Part shown: positions 25,183 through 32,639 of the stretch, piece after piece
How positions within the stretch are numbered: the stretch's first letter is position 1
How the letters are laid out: each line of letters begins with the position of its first letter
IMG/VR virus record: IMGVR_UViG_3300020391_000004
Location: 62,001 to 126,000 of that record
Origin: a virus
DNA: 64,000 nt
Direction: 5' to 3' (one strand)
Program-made: the position numbers and the translations under genes
Notes under the pieces: generated by a model
Told to the model about the DNA's origin: nothing
The model's database searches: none
What the model saw: only the letters and a program-made list of their open reading frames with translations

Positions 25183-25211
25183 ATTATAGTGTATTTAGAG
25201 GATAAAGTCAA
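25183..25211 (-). promoter_or_regulatory. Early sigma70-like promoter
   Basis: TTGACT (25211-25206), 17-bp spacer, TATAAT (25188-25183). It drives the leader/small RNA and, by readthrough, the AT-hook-like gene. Confidence 0.75.
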
Positions 25212-25246
25212 CCTTTATGTAAAGATAATTTACATATTACCTTACA

Positions 25247-25459
25247 TTAGATAAGCATAGGTAACTTGGGCCATGGCGTATTGATGCCGTTCTTATGATC
25301 CAAGTAAGTCATAACTAATTCTAATTCAAATGACTCATTCATTGCTAAAAAATCAATTAAAGCATCAAAGCCAATTGCACCTTCAAAAATAAAGTCATCT
25401 ACAGGATTATCCTGTATAAACATTTCAGCCGCTGTGCGGTAAGTTTCATTTGAAAACAT
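25247..25459 (-). CDS. Hypothetical early protein, 70 aa
   Basis: An acidic helical protein (starts MFSNETYRTAAEMF) with TAGGAGAGA before the start. Third gene of the early operon behind the promoter at 26042-26069. No domain recognised. Confidence 0.6.
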   Translation of the reverse strand: MFSNETYRTAAEMFIQDNPVDDFIFEGAIGFDALIDFLAMNESFELELVMTYLDHKNGINTPWPKLPMLI

Positions 25460-25467
25460 ATTCTCTC

Positions 25468-25707
25468 CTATCTTAATTCTATACCTTCATCAAATAGTTT
25501 CCAGGCATCACCATCTTTTTGAAATCCATATTCACTGGCAAAATCCATTGAACTACTATGACATAAATGTGGACCTATACCTTTTGTTTTTAATATGTAA
25601 GCAACCATTTTAGGTGTCTTAGCAAATCCAACACAATTACCAGCCCTTCCAGCAAAAAACTTTATACCTGATTCATCCGCTGCAATAAAATTAATTTTAT
25701 TTTTCAT
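25468..25707 (-). CDS. Hypothetical early protein, 79 aa
   Basis: A small protein with FFAGRAGNCVGFAKTPKMVA in the middle and two or three Cys/His residues (GPHLCHSS). It has TAGGAGAGA as ribosome binding site. Second gene of the early operon; function unknown. Confidence 0.6.
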   Translation of the reverse strand: MKNKINFIAADESGIKFFAGRAGNCVGFAKTPKMVAYILKTKGIGPHLCHSSSMDFASEYGFQKDGDAWKLFDEGIELR

Positions 25708-25718
25708 TTACTTCTCTC

Positions 25719-26006
25719 CTAGTTTCCGCCTAAGTTAAATTCATAATTAATATCTTTATAAAGTTTATCCATTATGTAATTACATTGTCCTGCAGTTTTA
25801 GCATTTAATAAAATAGTTTTGCTTCTTTTAAGATTAGCAAGACATTCTTGGTGAATCTCGTTGTAAGGATCTCTTCTTACTCTCTGTGCTACTTTATTAA
25901 TTTCATTTGGAAGATAGTAGTAAGCATAAGTTGCTTTATACTTTGCAGTTGAATAATCTAAACCTTCTTTAACGAACTTATCTCTGGATCTACTTGAACA
26001 AATCAT
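25719..26006 (-). CDS. Hypothetical early protein, 95 aa
   Basis: A basic, Tyr-rich helical protein (starts MICSSRSRDKF, includes YAYYYLPNEI). First gene after the early promoter at 26042-26069, with a GAGAGAGA purine-rich site upstream. No domain recognised. Confidence 0.6.
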   Translation of the reverse strand: MICSSRSRDKFVKEGLDYSTAKYKATYAYYYLPNEINKVAQRVRRDPYNEIHQECLANLKRSKTILLNAKTAGQCNYIMDKLYKDINYEFNLGGN

Positions 26007-26041
26007 TTATTTTCTCTCTCTTGTTTTCTAACTATGCTGTT

Positions 26042-26069
26042 ATAATAACATAATAATATGACTTGTCAA
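26042..26069 (-). promoter_or_regulatory. Early sigma70-like promoter
   Basis: TTGACA (26069-26064), 16-bp spacer, TATTAT (26047-26042) with TG upstream. The downstream part is nearly identical to the promoter at 20053-20080. Confidence 0.78.
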
Positions 26070-26293
26070 CCCCCATTGCTCATTACTTTTAATAATTGTA
26101 ATTCTTTTCCTGTAATCTCCCTAAGGGTCAATCCTTTGCCTCCTGGGTCCATACTTTCATATTTTATAAGACAAGCACGGGCATGAATATCTTTCCAAAT
26201 TTCTTTTTTACCATCTGGCCAGGCAATCTCATAAGTACGTGGTGTTTTATCCCAACTTTTAGGAGCACCTTCTTTCATATAAGTTACAGTCAT
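26066..26293 (-). CDS. Hypothetical protein, 75 aa
   Basis: A small charged protein (starts MTVTYMKEGAPKSW, includes WPDGKKEIWKDIHARACLI). It begins at the stop of the DoxX-like gene. No function assigned; it belongs to the membrane-protein operon that runs from 27044 downward. Confidence 0.6.
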   Translation of the reverse strand: MTVTYMKEGAPKSWDKTPRTYEIAWPDGKKEIWKDIHARACLIKYESMDPGGKGLTLREITGKELQLLKVMSNGG

Positions 26294-26715
26294 TATTTAA
26301 GATATATCCTGTTGCCTCTTAGTGCAAAAAATAAGCCTCCACAGTATAGCATTACATGGAAGTTATCATATAATAACACATCTACAAAACTTTCAGGCTC
26401 ACCAATAAGAATTACCCCTGTCATTATTCCACAAATAGTTACTCCACTAAAACGTGTAAGTAGGTCTCCTAATGTAGGTAATAATTTAGGAAAAATTAAT
26501 ATTGCACCAATAATTAATCCTATGCCTGCAAATAATTCTCCCCAAACTACAAAGAACCATACTGTCATTGGTAATCCATAGCCTTCTGCATCTTCTATGT
26601 TTACCGGTAGCTTTGCTAGTCCTTGTAAAATAAAGACTATTGCTAATGGCATTCTTATTAATAAATTACTTCCTTTAAATTCAGGAATTTTATCTAAATA
26701 GTTTGAAATAGTCAT
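26293..26715 (-). CDS. DoxX-like membrane protein
   Basis: 140 residues with four membrane helices. IRMPLAIVFILQGLAKL, WGELFAGIGLIIGA and the late helix VMLYCGGLFFALRG follow the DoxX/DUF4870-like pattern of a small quinone- or redox-linked membrane protein. The role in phage is unknown; a respiratory or thiosulfate-related function is possible by family. It overlaps the next gene by 4 nt. Confidence 0.6.
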   Translation of the reverse strand: MTISNYLDKIPEFKGSNLLIRMPLAIVFILQGLAKLPVNIEDAEGYGLPMTVWFFVVWGELFAGIGLIIGAILIFPKLLPTLGDLLTRFSGVTICGIMTGVILIGEPESFVDVLLYDNFHVMLYCGGLFFALRGNRIYLK

Positions 26716-27044
26716 GAAATAAACCTATATAAAATTAAAAATAAAATACTTGTTAAACCTGCACTGCCTATTAGTGCAATCCAGAAATTAAAATAAAGAA
26801 AACCTGTAGCAAATAAAGGGAAGAATATTAAACTAAGTCCAACAAAATAAACTGTTTGGTAACTAAATGTTTTAAATGTTTGATAATCAACTCCTGTATA
26901 ATACATAATAATTAATGTGACAAAACTTACCATAGGTATGCCCATTACAACTGCACCAAATGTTGCATTTTTTTGTGCTACGGTGCTAACTATTCCAATA
27001 ATTAATCCGCCTAGCAATGCTTTCCAGATTATATCAAGATACAT
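26712..27044 (-). CDS. DUF3147-like membrane protein
   Basis: 110 residues with four membrane helices. AQKNATFGAVVMGIPMVSFV resembles the cytoplasmic loop and second helix of DUF3147 proteins. Function unknown. It is co-translated with the DoxX-like gene (4-nt overlap). Confidence 0.55.
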   Translation of the reverse strand: MYLDIIWKALLGGLIIGIVSTVAQKNATFGAVVMGIPMVSFVTLIIMYYTGVDYQTFKTFSYQTVYFVGLSLIFFPLFATGFLYFNFWIALIGSAGLTSILFLILYRFIS

Positions 27045-27201
27045 TATAATTTTCCTTTACTACTAATATTTGCCAATTAGGATGTTGCTCCTGAAGTAAT
27101 TCTGCTTTGTAGTCTAATTGTGCTTTACTTTCATTCCATTCAAGAATTTCCATCTTATCCTGTGCTGATTTTCTAACAACTAATTTATATTCTATTTTCA
27201 T
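27034..27201 (-). CDS. Hypothetical protein, 55 aa
   Basis: A short ORF between the SGNH gene and the DUF3147-like gene: ATG at 27201 directly after the SGNH stop, end overlapping the next start by 11 nt. The product is charged (starts MKIEYKLVVRKSAQ, ends ILVVKENYNVS) with no domain. The tight packing supports it as a real gene. Confidence 0.6.
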   Translation of the reverse strand: MKIEYKLVVRKSAQDKMEILEWNESKAQLDYKAELLQEQHPNWQILVVKENYNVS

Positions 27202-27918
27202 TTAACTTTCCTTAATAAAATTTAGTATTTTTTTACACCAAATTGCATAACAACTATGATTAGGATGAGCATCATCTCTTGCTATTTTAAAATTATTATT
27301 ACTATCTACTAAATCCTGAATACCATGCATGGGTTGAAAATAATTAACGTAATTAATTTGATCTTTAATACATAGTAATTCTTTTAATTTTGTTTTATAT
27401 TGCATTTGTCCATATACACTATTATATATCACAAATTTTAAATTTAATTCTCGTAATCTTTTTTGAATTAATAGTATATTGAACCAACTATTATAAATTA
27501 ATGTCTCTTCTAAATTAATTGCTTTTAATCTTCCACTTAAATAATTATGTGTGCGGAACCAGTCCTCTTCTATTACAGGCCCATTCATAAATGCTTTAGC
27601 TTTATGTTCCGTGCCCTTGTAGTAACTTCTATCTCTATGCTGGTCTCTTGGTCTTTCTCCTATAGTTTGAAATCTATTTTCAGGAGGTATTCCAATTAAT
27701 AAAAAACTATCCACTTCCTCAAAGTTAGTAGTATATAATCTCCTTAATACACCATCAGGGGATAATCCTGGACTTGCTAGATTTATGTGTTCATAACCTA
27801 ATTCATCTGAAATAATATCTCCTGGACCTAAGTGCTTGTAGTTATCTGCAAAGTTTTCATAACTTTGTACACAATTACCATAACTAAAACTATCGCCAAT
27901 ATTATATAATTTAGGCAT
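27202..27918 (-). CDS. SGNH-hydrolase-like protein (copy 4)
   Basis: 238 residues. Block I is LYNIGDSFSYGNCV with the catalytic Ser. LASPGLSPDGVLRRL resembles the oxyanion block with Gly, LIGIPPENRF follows the third strand, and ARDDAHPNHSCYAIW gives the DxxH block V with both Asp and His. It is the best-preserved copy for the C-terminal catalytic pair. It overlaps the PyrD-like gene by 8 nt. Confidence 0.78.
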   Translation of the reverse strand: MPKLYNIGDSFSYGNCVQSYENFADNYKHLGPGDIISDELGYEHINLASPGLSPDGVLRRLYTTNFEEVDSFLLIGIPPENRFQTIGERPRDQHRDRSYYKGTEHKAKAFMNGPVIEEDWFRTHNYLSGRLKAINLEETLIYNSWFNILLIQKRLRELNLKFVIYNSVYGQMQYKTKLKELLCIKDQINYVNYFQPMHGIQDLVDSNNNFKIARDDAHPNHSCYAIWCKKILNFIKES

Positions 27919-28615
27919 TTATTATCTTTTTTATTTTCCAAGGTGTAAAACATATACTGCCTAAACTAATATGATCTGCACCAGCACCTTTATATATTTT
28001 TACATCTTTAGTTGTTGTTACTCCACCACCAGCAATTACTTCTACATGAGGATGTTTACGTTTAATATAACGTATAATACCTAGTGTATGTGGCATTAAT
28101 ATTTTCCCACTAAGTCCACCTTGCGGTGTTGGCAGTGTATTACTTGCATGTATTTGTTTATAGCCCATATCAACTATATTATCTATAAATTGTTCAGTTG
28201 CATTAGGTGGGATTTTGACTATACACCATCTTTGTCTCATCTTACGTGGAAACTTATCAAAGTTTTGCCAAGTTGTAGTATCATTATGCGAGTCTAAATT
28301 AGGACAACTTACATTTAATTCTATGTTACGATCCATACTAATTGAATTAAATATACTTGTCCAATCTGTTTCGTGTATTGCGGCAAGACTAAGTATTTTA
28401 TCAAAGTTTACGGTTCTTTGTGCAACACTTAATCCAGGATTTCGTAATCCTAATTTATTTCTCCAGCTCCAGCCCGCATCAGTTTTTATATACCGTAGTG
28501 TTTTTAATATTTGTTTAAGTCTGCCTTTACGTGGCAATACAGTAAAAGTTCCTGCAACACTTATAGCATTATTAAAATTTAAATAATTTCCAAATGGTGC
28601 AGCAATAAAATACAT
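27911..28615 (-). CDS. Dihydroorotate dehydrogenase-like TIM-barrel protein
   Basis: 234 residues with PyrD signatures: IELNVSCPNLDSH, IHASNTLPTPQGGLSGK, VIAGGGVTTTKD and GADHISLGS, which bind FMN phosphate. The Asn of SCPN and the Lys of IVKIPP match active-site positions. It is much shorter than PyrD (about 310-340), with the N-terminal part condensed. The proposed reaction is dihydroorotate oxidation in pyrimidine synthesis; a related flavin enzyme is possible. Confidence 0.75.
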   Translation of the reverse strand: MYFIAAPFGNYLNFNNAISVAGTFTVLPRKGRLKQILKTLRYIKTDAGWSWRNKLGLRNPGLSVAQRTVNFDKILSLAAIHETDWTSIFNSISMDRNIELNVSCPNLDSHNDTTTWQNFDKFPRKMRQRWCIVKIPPNATEQFIDNIVDMGYKQIHASNTLPTPQGGLSGKILMPHTLGIIRYIKRKHPHVEVIAGGGVTTTKDVKIYKGAGADHISLGSICFTPWKIKKIINA

Positions 28616-28749
28616 TAGAAAAACTTTGCATTATCATTATTTAAAAATGCTAAAACACCAGCCATAATTAGAAATCCCCAAATAATACAATTAATTTTAA
28701 TTAAATATCCAAAGTGAGAATATCTAATTAAATAATAAATTTTAGTCAT
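28615..28749 (-). CDS. Small membrane protein, 44 aa
   Basis: ATG at 28749 overlaps the upstream gene end; the stop overlaps the PyrD-like start as TAATG. One membrane helix (CIIWGFLIMAGVLAFL). Function unknown. Confidence 0.55.
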   Translation of the reverse strand: MTKIYYLIRYSHFGYLIKINCIIWGFLIMAGVLAFLNNDNAKFF

Positions 28750-28930
28750 GATACCCATCATCTTCATCCAATACTTTTATTACAGGTTTTTTGGCATGAC
28801 TTATTTCATTATCTACGTCTTTAGTAACACTTATTTCATTATCTACAAAAGGAAGCATTAATTGCTCTTCATTAATACCATATTTGTCTTCCATTTGTTT
28901 AGCCCATTCAAATAAATCTTCTTGTGTCAT
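28742..28930 (-). CDS. Hypothetical acidic protein, 62 aa
   Basis: A small acidic protein (starts MTQEDLFEWAKQME) with two near-identical VDNEIS repeats. GGAGTAAAT precedes the start. Located right after the structured noncoding region 28931-29131. Function unknown. Confidence 0.6.
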   Translation of the reverse strand: MTQEDLFEWAKQMEDKYGINEEQLMLPFVDNEISVTKDVDNEISHAKKPVIKVLDEDDGYHD

Positions 28931-29131
28931 ATTTACTCCATTTAATTAAAATTAATGGGAAGATTGCGACAGTTCCTAATTTCATTATCCATTAGTTGTT
29001 GTAGAATCTTCCCTTACTTGGTTGTATGAGTACATGCCCTCGATAAGTTTTTATATATCGTTTCAATCCACTTATCTTATGCTTCAATCATTAGGTACTA
29101 CTCTAACTAGTCTTTCGACGTGTTTAATAAA
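28931..29131. other. Noncoding region around the structured element
   Basis: No convincing ORF on either strand. Besides the stem-loop at 28957-29013 I see no promoter with both hexamers and no terminator. Confidence 0.4.
28957..29013 (-). ncRNA. Candidate structured RNA element
   Basis: Minus strand: 9-bp outer stem GGGAAGATT/AATCTTCCC (29013-29005 with 28965-28957) enclosing an inner 5-bp stem CTAAT/ATTAG. It lies in the 200-nt gap before the 62-residue gene, about 27 nt upstream of its start. No promoter or T-run is clear. The outer stem mimics a tRNA acceptor stem, but there is no T-loop. Confidence 0.4.
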
Positions 29132-29206
29132 TTAATAATAATAGACCATTTCAATAAAAAAAATACAAATTATGGCTACAACTGCTAAAAAGATTGCATT
29201 ATTCAT
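29132..29206 (-). CDS. Tiny membrane protein, 24 aa
   Basis: ATG at 29206 with AGGAG immediately upstream, formed over the stop of the exonuclease gene. The product is a single hydrophobic helix (NAIFLAVVAIICIFF) ending in VYYY. Function unknown. Confidence 0.5.
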   Translation of the reverse strand: MNNAIFLAVVAIICIFFIEMVYYY

Positions 29207-29207
29207 A

Positions 29208-29726
29208 TTATACTCCTAGTTGTTTATAACACCATTGTAAACATCGTGCTTGGTGATGAGCATCTGCTAATGCATTATGTGCCGCCACTTTGGGTATTGC
29301 ATTTACTGGATCTGTTGGCATCATTTTAAATACTGTTCTACTGTCACGTAAGTTCCAAAAGTTCCACGGCTTATTAACACCAGATTGTAGATAAAGATTT
29401 TCTATAATAGTCATATCAAAACCATATCCTTGTCCCCATATTTGTTCGCACCCAACAATAAATTTATTTAATTTATTAATTGCGTCTGCAACAGGAGTCC
29501 TATTGTGTTCTCCCATTGCTTCATCCTGTATCTTTTGGGGTTGTGTTGCCCACCATGCAACTGTTCCGTCATCTACAGTTCTACCTAGAGCGATTTGTTC
29601 ATCCACATCTAGTCTAATATATAATTCATCAACTATGCTTGTTCTGTTAAACTTAACCGCACCTACTGTTAGCACTACTGCACTAGGACTAGTATCTAAT
29701 GTTTCTAAATCTATCATACAATCCAT
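29208..29726 (-). CDS. DEDDh 3'-5' exonuclease
   Basis: 172 residues with DnaQ-like exonuclease motifs: MIDLETLD (ExoI with Asp and Glu), GQGYGFDMTII (ExoII Asp) and AHNALADAHHQ (ExoIII with His and Asp). The arrangement resembles T4 DexA-type or RNase T-like enzymes. It probably degrades host or nicked DNA, or processes RNA. It lies 1 nt after the upstream glycosyltransferase-like gene. Confidence 0.82.
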   Translation of the reverse strand: MDCMIDLETLDTSPSAVVLTVGAVKFNRTSIVDELYIRLDVDEQIALGRTVDDGTVAWWATQPQKIQDEAMGEHNRTPVADAINKLNKFIVGCEQIWGQGYGFDMTIIENLYLQSGVNKPWNFWNLRDSRTVFKMMPTDPVNAIPKVAAHNALADAHHQARCLQWCYKQLGV

Positions 29727-29727
29727 A

Positions 29728-30759
29728 TTAACGTCCCCATATATCTAATAAATCCATTCTTAATTCACTAATTAATTGGTCACCAAATTGATTAAAAAAA
29801 TAATCTCTATTATAATCTGTAATACCTTGACAGTCTTCTGCTAACCGCTGCATTTCAGTTCTAGTTAATGGCTCTTTTATATAACTACTGTTACTTTCAA
29901 TCATATCTTTTATTCTTATTTGATTATCCAATTCATCATATGTTTCATCAAACACACTACCCCAACGGTTATCACCATCACTGACACCACCAAAAGTTTT
30001 AAATCCATATTGTTGCACATGTTGTACTGCTCCTTGATGAGCAACTAATAAAAATGGTATCCCCGCCACTATGCTATTAAATGTCTTTTCTGTTATTATA
30101 CCGTACTGTTCATGATATTGACTTTCACTTACAATACTAAATGCCGCAGTATTATAATTCTTTTTCATTGCTAATAAATTTACTAAGTTATCATATTGTT
30201 GTTCATATTCATCAAACGATAAATTACTGTAAGCCAACTCTATGCCTTTACTTTGTAAACTTATATTTGCATGTCGATACTGTTTTAATACACTGTGTAA
30301 TGCTGCTCTATGTGGTTTATATATTCTCTGCGGACAAACAAAATTATATTTAAAATCTTTTTTATCTGCACTAAATGCATCACGTAGTACGTCTTCATTA
30401 TCTTTATAACTGCACCAAGTTTCATATTGATGACTACTAAACTGTATAATATTAAATGAACGTTCAGGTAATATTTGTTGTATACCACGAGGCCATACTA
30501 GAACACTAATACGATGCATGGGAAATCCATTCGCTCGAAAATGATCGTGTAGACGAATTAATTCTTTTCCGTCTAGCATATCCTGTAAATTAACAAATAA
30601 ATGATAATCAGGATCATCAAAATTGCATTCTATAACTGTTTGCGGCGATGTAATATCCCAACCTGTGCTAGTAATTGGATATTCTAAAGCACTGTCTAAT
30701 ATATCTGCACGAGGAAATATTTCTCGTACTACGGTTGTCCACAGTTTATGACCAGGCAT
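29728..30759 (-). CDS. Glycosyltransferase-like protein, exostosin/GT10-type C-terminus (copy 2)
   Basis: 343 residues. It shares with copy 1 (15924-16913) the block IITEKTFNSIVAGIPFLLVA then VQQYGFKTFGG, the GT-B C-terminal pattern of fucosyltransferase/exostosin-like proteins. The N-terminal half contains LVWPRGIQQI and VCPQRIYKPHR. Sugar and acceptor unknown. It overlaps the upstream 40-residue membrane-protein gene by 14 nt. Confidence 0.6.
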   Translation of the reverse strand: MPGHKLWTTVVREIFPRADILDSALEYPITSTGWDITSPQTVIECNFDDPDYHLFVNLQDMLDGKELIRLHDHFRANGFPMHRISVLVWPRGIQQILPERSFNIIQFSSHQYETWCSYKDNEDVLRDAFSADKKDFKYNFVCPQRIYKPHRAALHSVLKQYRHANISLQSKGIELAYSNLSFDEYEQQYDNLVNLLAMKKNYNTAAFSIVSESQYHEQYGIITEKTFNSIVAGIPFLLVAHQGAVQHVQQYGFKTFGGVSDGDNRWGSVFDETYDELDNQIRIKDMIESNSSYIKEPLTRTEMQRLAEDCQGITDYNRDYFFNQFGDQLISELRMDLLDIWGR

Positions 30760-30868
30760 TATATAATATAGCTCCTGCAGTTACTAATAGTGTGCAATAA
30801 ATTATTGCAAAGGCTATTTGACCTAAAAAATTTCTAAACTCTTGTCTTTCACGTTGCCAACGTTTCAT
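30746..30868 (-). CDS. Small membrane protein, 40 aa
   Basis: The start overlaps the preceding gene stop (TAATG). A basic amphipathic N-terminus (MKRWQRERQEF) precedes one membrane helix (IAFAIIYCTLLVTAGAIL). Function unknown. Confidence 0.55.
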   Translation of the reverse strand: MKRWQRERQEFRNFLGQIAFAIIYCTLLVTAGAILYNAWS

Positions 30869-30966
30869 TAAAAAGGATTATGTGCTATCGCAATAATTGC
30901 AAATAATGCAACTATGCCCACCACACCCCATAAGCACGATTTAATTAATTCATTAATGTAAAACAT
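30868..30966 (-). CDS. Small membrane protein, 32 aa
   Basis: ATG at 30966, shortly after the stop of the regulator gene, with a GGAGATTAGA site. One membrane helix (WGVVGIVALFAIIAIA). Coupled by TAATG to the next gene. Function unknown. Confidence 0.55.
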   Translation of the reverse strand: MFYINELIKSCLWGVVGIVALFAIIAIAHNPF

Positions 30967-30971
30967 TACTT

Positions 30972-31529
30972 CTAATCTCCGGATTTAGTGTTAATTTTAT
31001 TGCCATTTTTATCTAATGGAGTATATTCATATCTATAATCAGGATGTATATCTGATAATTCTCTTACTAATTGATGAGCTCTAAACAAACTTTTATCCAT
31101 TAAGTCATAAAAAAATCTTGAATATTTACACATTTCACTAATTAATAAACTTGTACCACTATAAGTCTTTTCTCTGCCACGAATTTCAACTAATTTAATC
31201 CAATTATTTTCTAAACAATCTTGTACTATACCGTGAATTGCTTGCCTACTAGTTAATAATTTATGTGCTAGTTGTGTAATCGATATAGGCTTACCTTGTA
31301 GTCGACTAATAACCATTACACGAGCAAAAGCATTTTTTAGTGGCGATGAATTAAAATATACTTGTGTAGATGTATCCATACGTAATAGTCTACTTTTATA
31401 TATTTTAAGTTCTGATTCACATAGTGTAACTAAGTAATCTTCCATTACACGGTCAAACATAGCATTTTCTAAAGTACCGCAGTCAGGACACGTACAATCA
31501 AATTCGTGTTCTGTATTATCCACAGACAT
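30972..31529 (-). CDS. Winged-helix (MarR-like) transcriptional regulator
   Basis: 185 residues. An N-terminal zinc-binding-type pair, CTCPDCG, is followed by a helical region and a winged helix: SITQLAHKLLTSRQAIHGIV (helix-turn-helix) and VEIRGREKTYSGTS (wing). This fits a MarR-like regulator. Targets unknown; the early promoters in this region are candidates. Coupled by TAATG to a 27-residue gene upstream. Confidence 0.7.
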   Translation of the reverse strand: MSVDNTEHEFDCTCPDCGTLENAMFDRVMEDYLVTLCESELKIYKSRLLRMDTSTQVYFNSSPLKNAFARVMVISRLQGKPISITQLAHKLLTSRQAIHGIVQDCLENNWIKLVEIRGREKTYSGTSLLISEMCKYSRFFYDLMDKSLFRAHQLVRELSDIHPDYRYEYTPLDKNGNKINTKSGD

Positions 31530-31612
31530 TAAACAACGCCTGAGGCTATAGTTACAGTAATTACACCTAAACTAACAATAATAATATTACTAAACCAAGT
31601 TAAATCATCCAT
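31529..31612 (-). CDS. Tiny membrane protein, 27 aa
   Basis: ATG at 31612 with AGGAGC upstream; the stop overlaps the regulator start (TAATG). One membrane helix (NIIIVSLGVITVTIASGVV). Function unknown. Confidence 0.5.
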   Translation of the reverse strand: MDDLTWFSNIIIVSLGVITVTIASGVV

Positions 31613-31764
31613 TATTTCGCTCCTGTATAGATTTTATATGCTTCAATAGTACGATTAGGAAAAGCATAAGGATTTCTTTTAATCATAATAAACAATGAAC
31701 TCATACTTAATCCTAAAAATTCACATTCTTTTTTTAATACTGTTAATGATGCTCGAATACCCAT
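31612..31764 (-). CDS. Small helix-turn-helix-like protein, 50 aa
   Basis: Start and stop both overlap neighbours by one base (TAATG). The product reads like a short HTH protein: ECEFLGLSMSSLFIMIKR as a helix-turn-helix, then PYAFPNRTIEAYKIY. It may be an early repressor of its own operon; inferred from the pattern only. Confidence 0.5.
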   Translation of the reverse strand: MGIRASLTVLKKECEFLGLSMSSLFIMIKRNPYAFPNRTIEAYKIYTGAK

Positions 31765-32060
31765 TATGCAGCCACCTTACCAGTAATTAAACTTTTATCT
31801 ACTTTAGTTCTTGTTGCACCAAATGGTGTTGCACCTGTATTAACTACTTCAACACTTACTCTATTTACTTTAACTACACGACCAGTCTTTTCTAAACCAC
31901 CATAACGCCATACAATAGTATCGCCTAATACAACACTTCGACCTTTAGACTTTCTTAAAAAATTAACATGACGATTATATTCTGAAGCTAATACATGCAT
32001 ATCTTCTGTATCCATAATAGCCCTCATTGCATCTATTGCAGTTTGTAATTTATTATTCAT
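31764..32060 (-). CDS. Early protein with KOW/SH3-like beta barrel, 98 aa
   Basis: An N-terminal helix precedes a beta segment, GDTIVWRYGGLEKTGRVVKV, like a small SH3/KOW-type barrel. It has a strong early promoter and AAGGAGAGA upstream. First gene of an operon with the HTH-like, membrane and MarR-like genes. Role unknown. Confidence 0.6.
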   Translation of the reverse strand: MNNKLQTAIDAMRAIMDTEDMHVLASEYNRHVNFLRKSKGRSVVLGDTIVWRYGGLEKTGRVVKVNRVSVEVVNTGATPFGATRTKVDKSLITGKVAA

Positions 32061-32091
32061 TTAATCTCTCCTTAAACTTTAATTATTACTA

Positions 32092-32119
32092 ATAATAACA
32101 TGTATATACACAGTGTCAA
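32092..32119 (-). promoter_or_regulatory. Early sigma70-like promoter
   Basis: TTGACA (32119-32114), 16-bp spacer, TATTAT (32097-32092) preceded by TG. Confidence 0.78.
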
Positions 32120-32120
32120 C

Positions 32121-32342
32121 CTATACAGCGATGTGCTCAAAATTATTATCATACCAAGCATCACAAACCATATCTTCTACTGCAGTATAACCACCTAAAT
32201 AGGATAATAAATTCATATCCTGTGCTAATACTATTACACGATTAACTGCTTCAGCTTCAAATTCCGAGGATTTAACTATAGCATCTGCACGAGTATAAAA
32301 TAAATCTTCCTGAGCTAGTACATAATCTTTAAACTTATTCAT
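32121..32342 (-). CDS. Hypothetical early protein, 73 aa
   Basis: An acidic helical protein (starts MNKFKDYVLAQEDL). Preceded by AAGGAGAGA, which lies inside the end of the 32-residue gene upstream, with ATGA coupling. No domain recognised. Confidence 0.6.
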   Translation of the reverse strand: MNKFKDYVLAQEDLFYTRADAIVKSSEFEAEAVNRVIVLAQDMNLLSYLGGYTAVEDMVCDAWYDNNFEHIAV

Positions 32343-32437
32343 TTAATCTCTCCTTGTTGTCTAATATCATCAACTACGATAATAGCTACTAGTACGACTA
32401 CAGCTATTAAACTATAATAAAATAATTCAAAAGTCAT
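32339..32437 (-). CDS. Tiny membrane protein, 32 aa
   Basis: ATG at 32437 with AGGAGAC upstream, directly behind the promoter at 32469-32496. One membrane helix (LIAVVVLVAIIVV) then DDIRQQGEIK. The stop TGA overlaps the next ATG. First gene of an early operon. Confidence 0.6.
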   Translation of the reverse strand: MTFELFYYSLIAVVVLVAIIVVDDIRQQGEIK

Positions 32438-32468
32438 TTTGTCTCCTATTACGTTTTAATTATTATTA

Positions 32469-32496
32469 ATAATAACATGTATATAATAAGTGTCAA
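32469..32496 (-). promoter_or_regulatory. Early sigma70-like promoter
   Basis: TTGACA (32496-32491), 16-bp spacer, TATTAT (32474-32469) preceded by TG. Confidence 0.78.
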
Positions 32497-32591
32497 CCCC
32501 GATAATAAAAAAGAACTGTTAATTCACGTTAAATAGACTATTAAAATAATACCTTAATATTTTTCTAAACCATGTCTCCGACACTCCGCGG

Positions 32592-32622
32592 AAAAAAAAT
32601 CATGCAATACGATTCATATTGC
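32592..32622 (-). terminator. Rho-independent terminator
   Basis: Minus strand: GCAATA/TATTGC stem (32622-32617 with 32609-32604), 7-nt loop, then ATGA and eight T. It ends the chain of small genes that runs from 33524 to 32640. Confidence 0.6.
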
Positions 32623-32639
32623 CCAGTTTACACTACCGT

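Noticed and set aside
28957-29013. Possible tRNA because of a 9-bp acceptor-like stem
   Set aside because: No T-loop GTTCRA, no D-arm or anticodon arm and total length about 57 nt.
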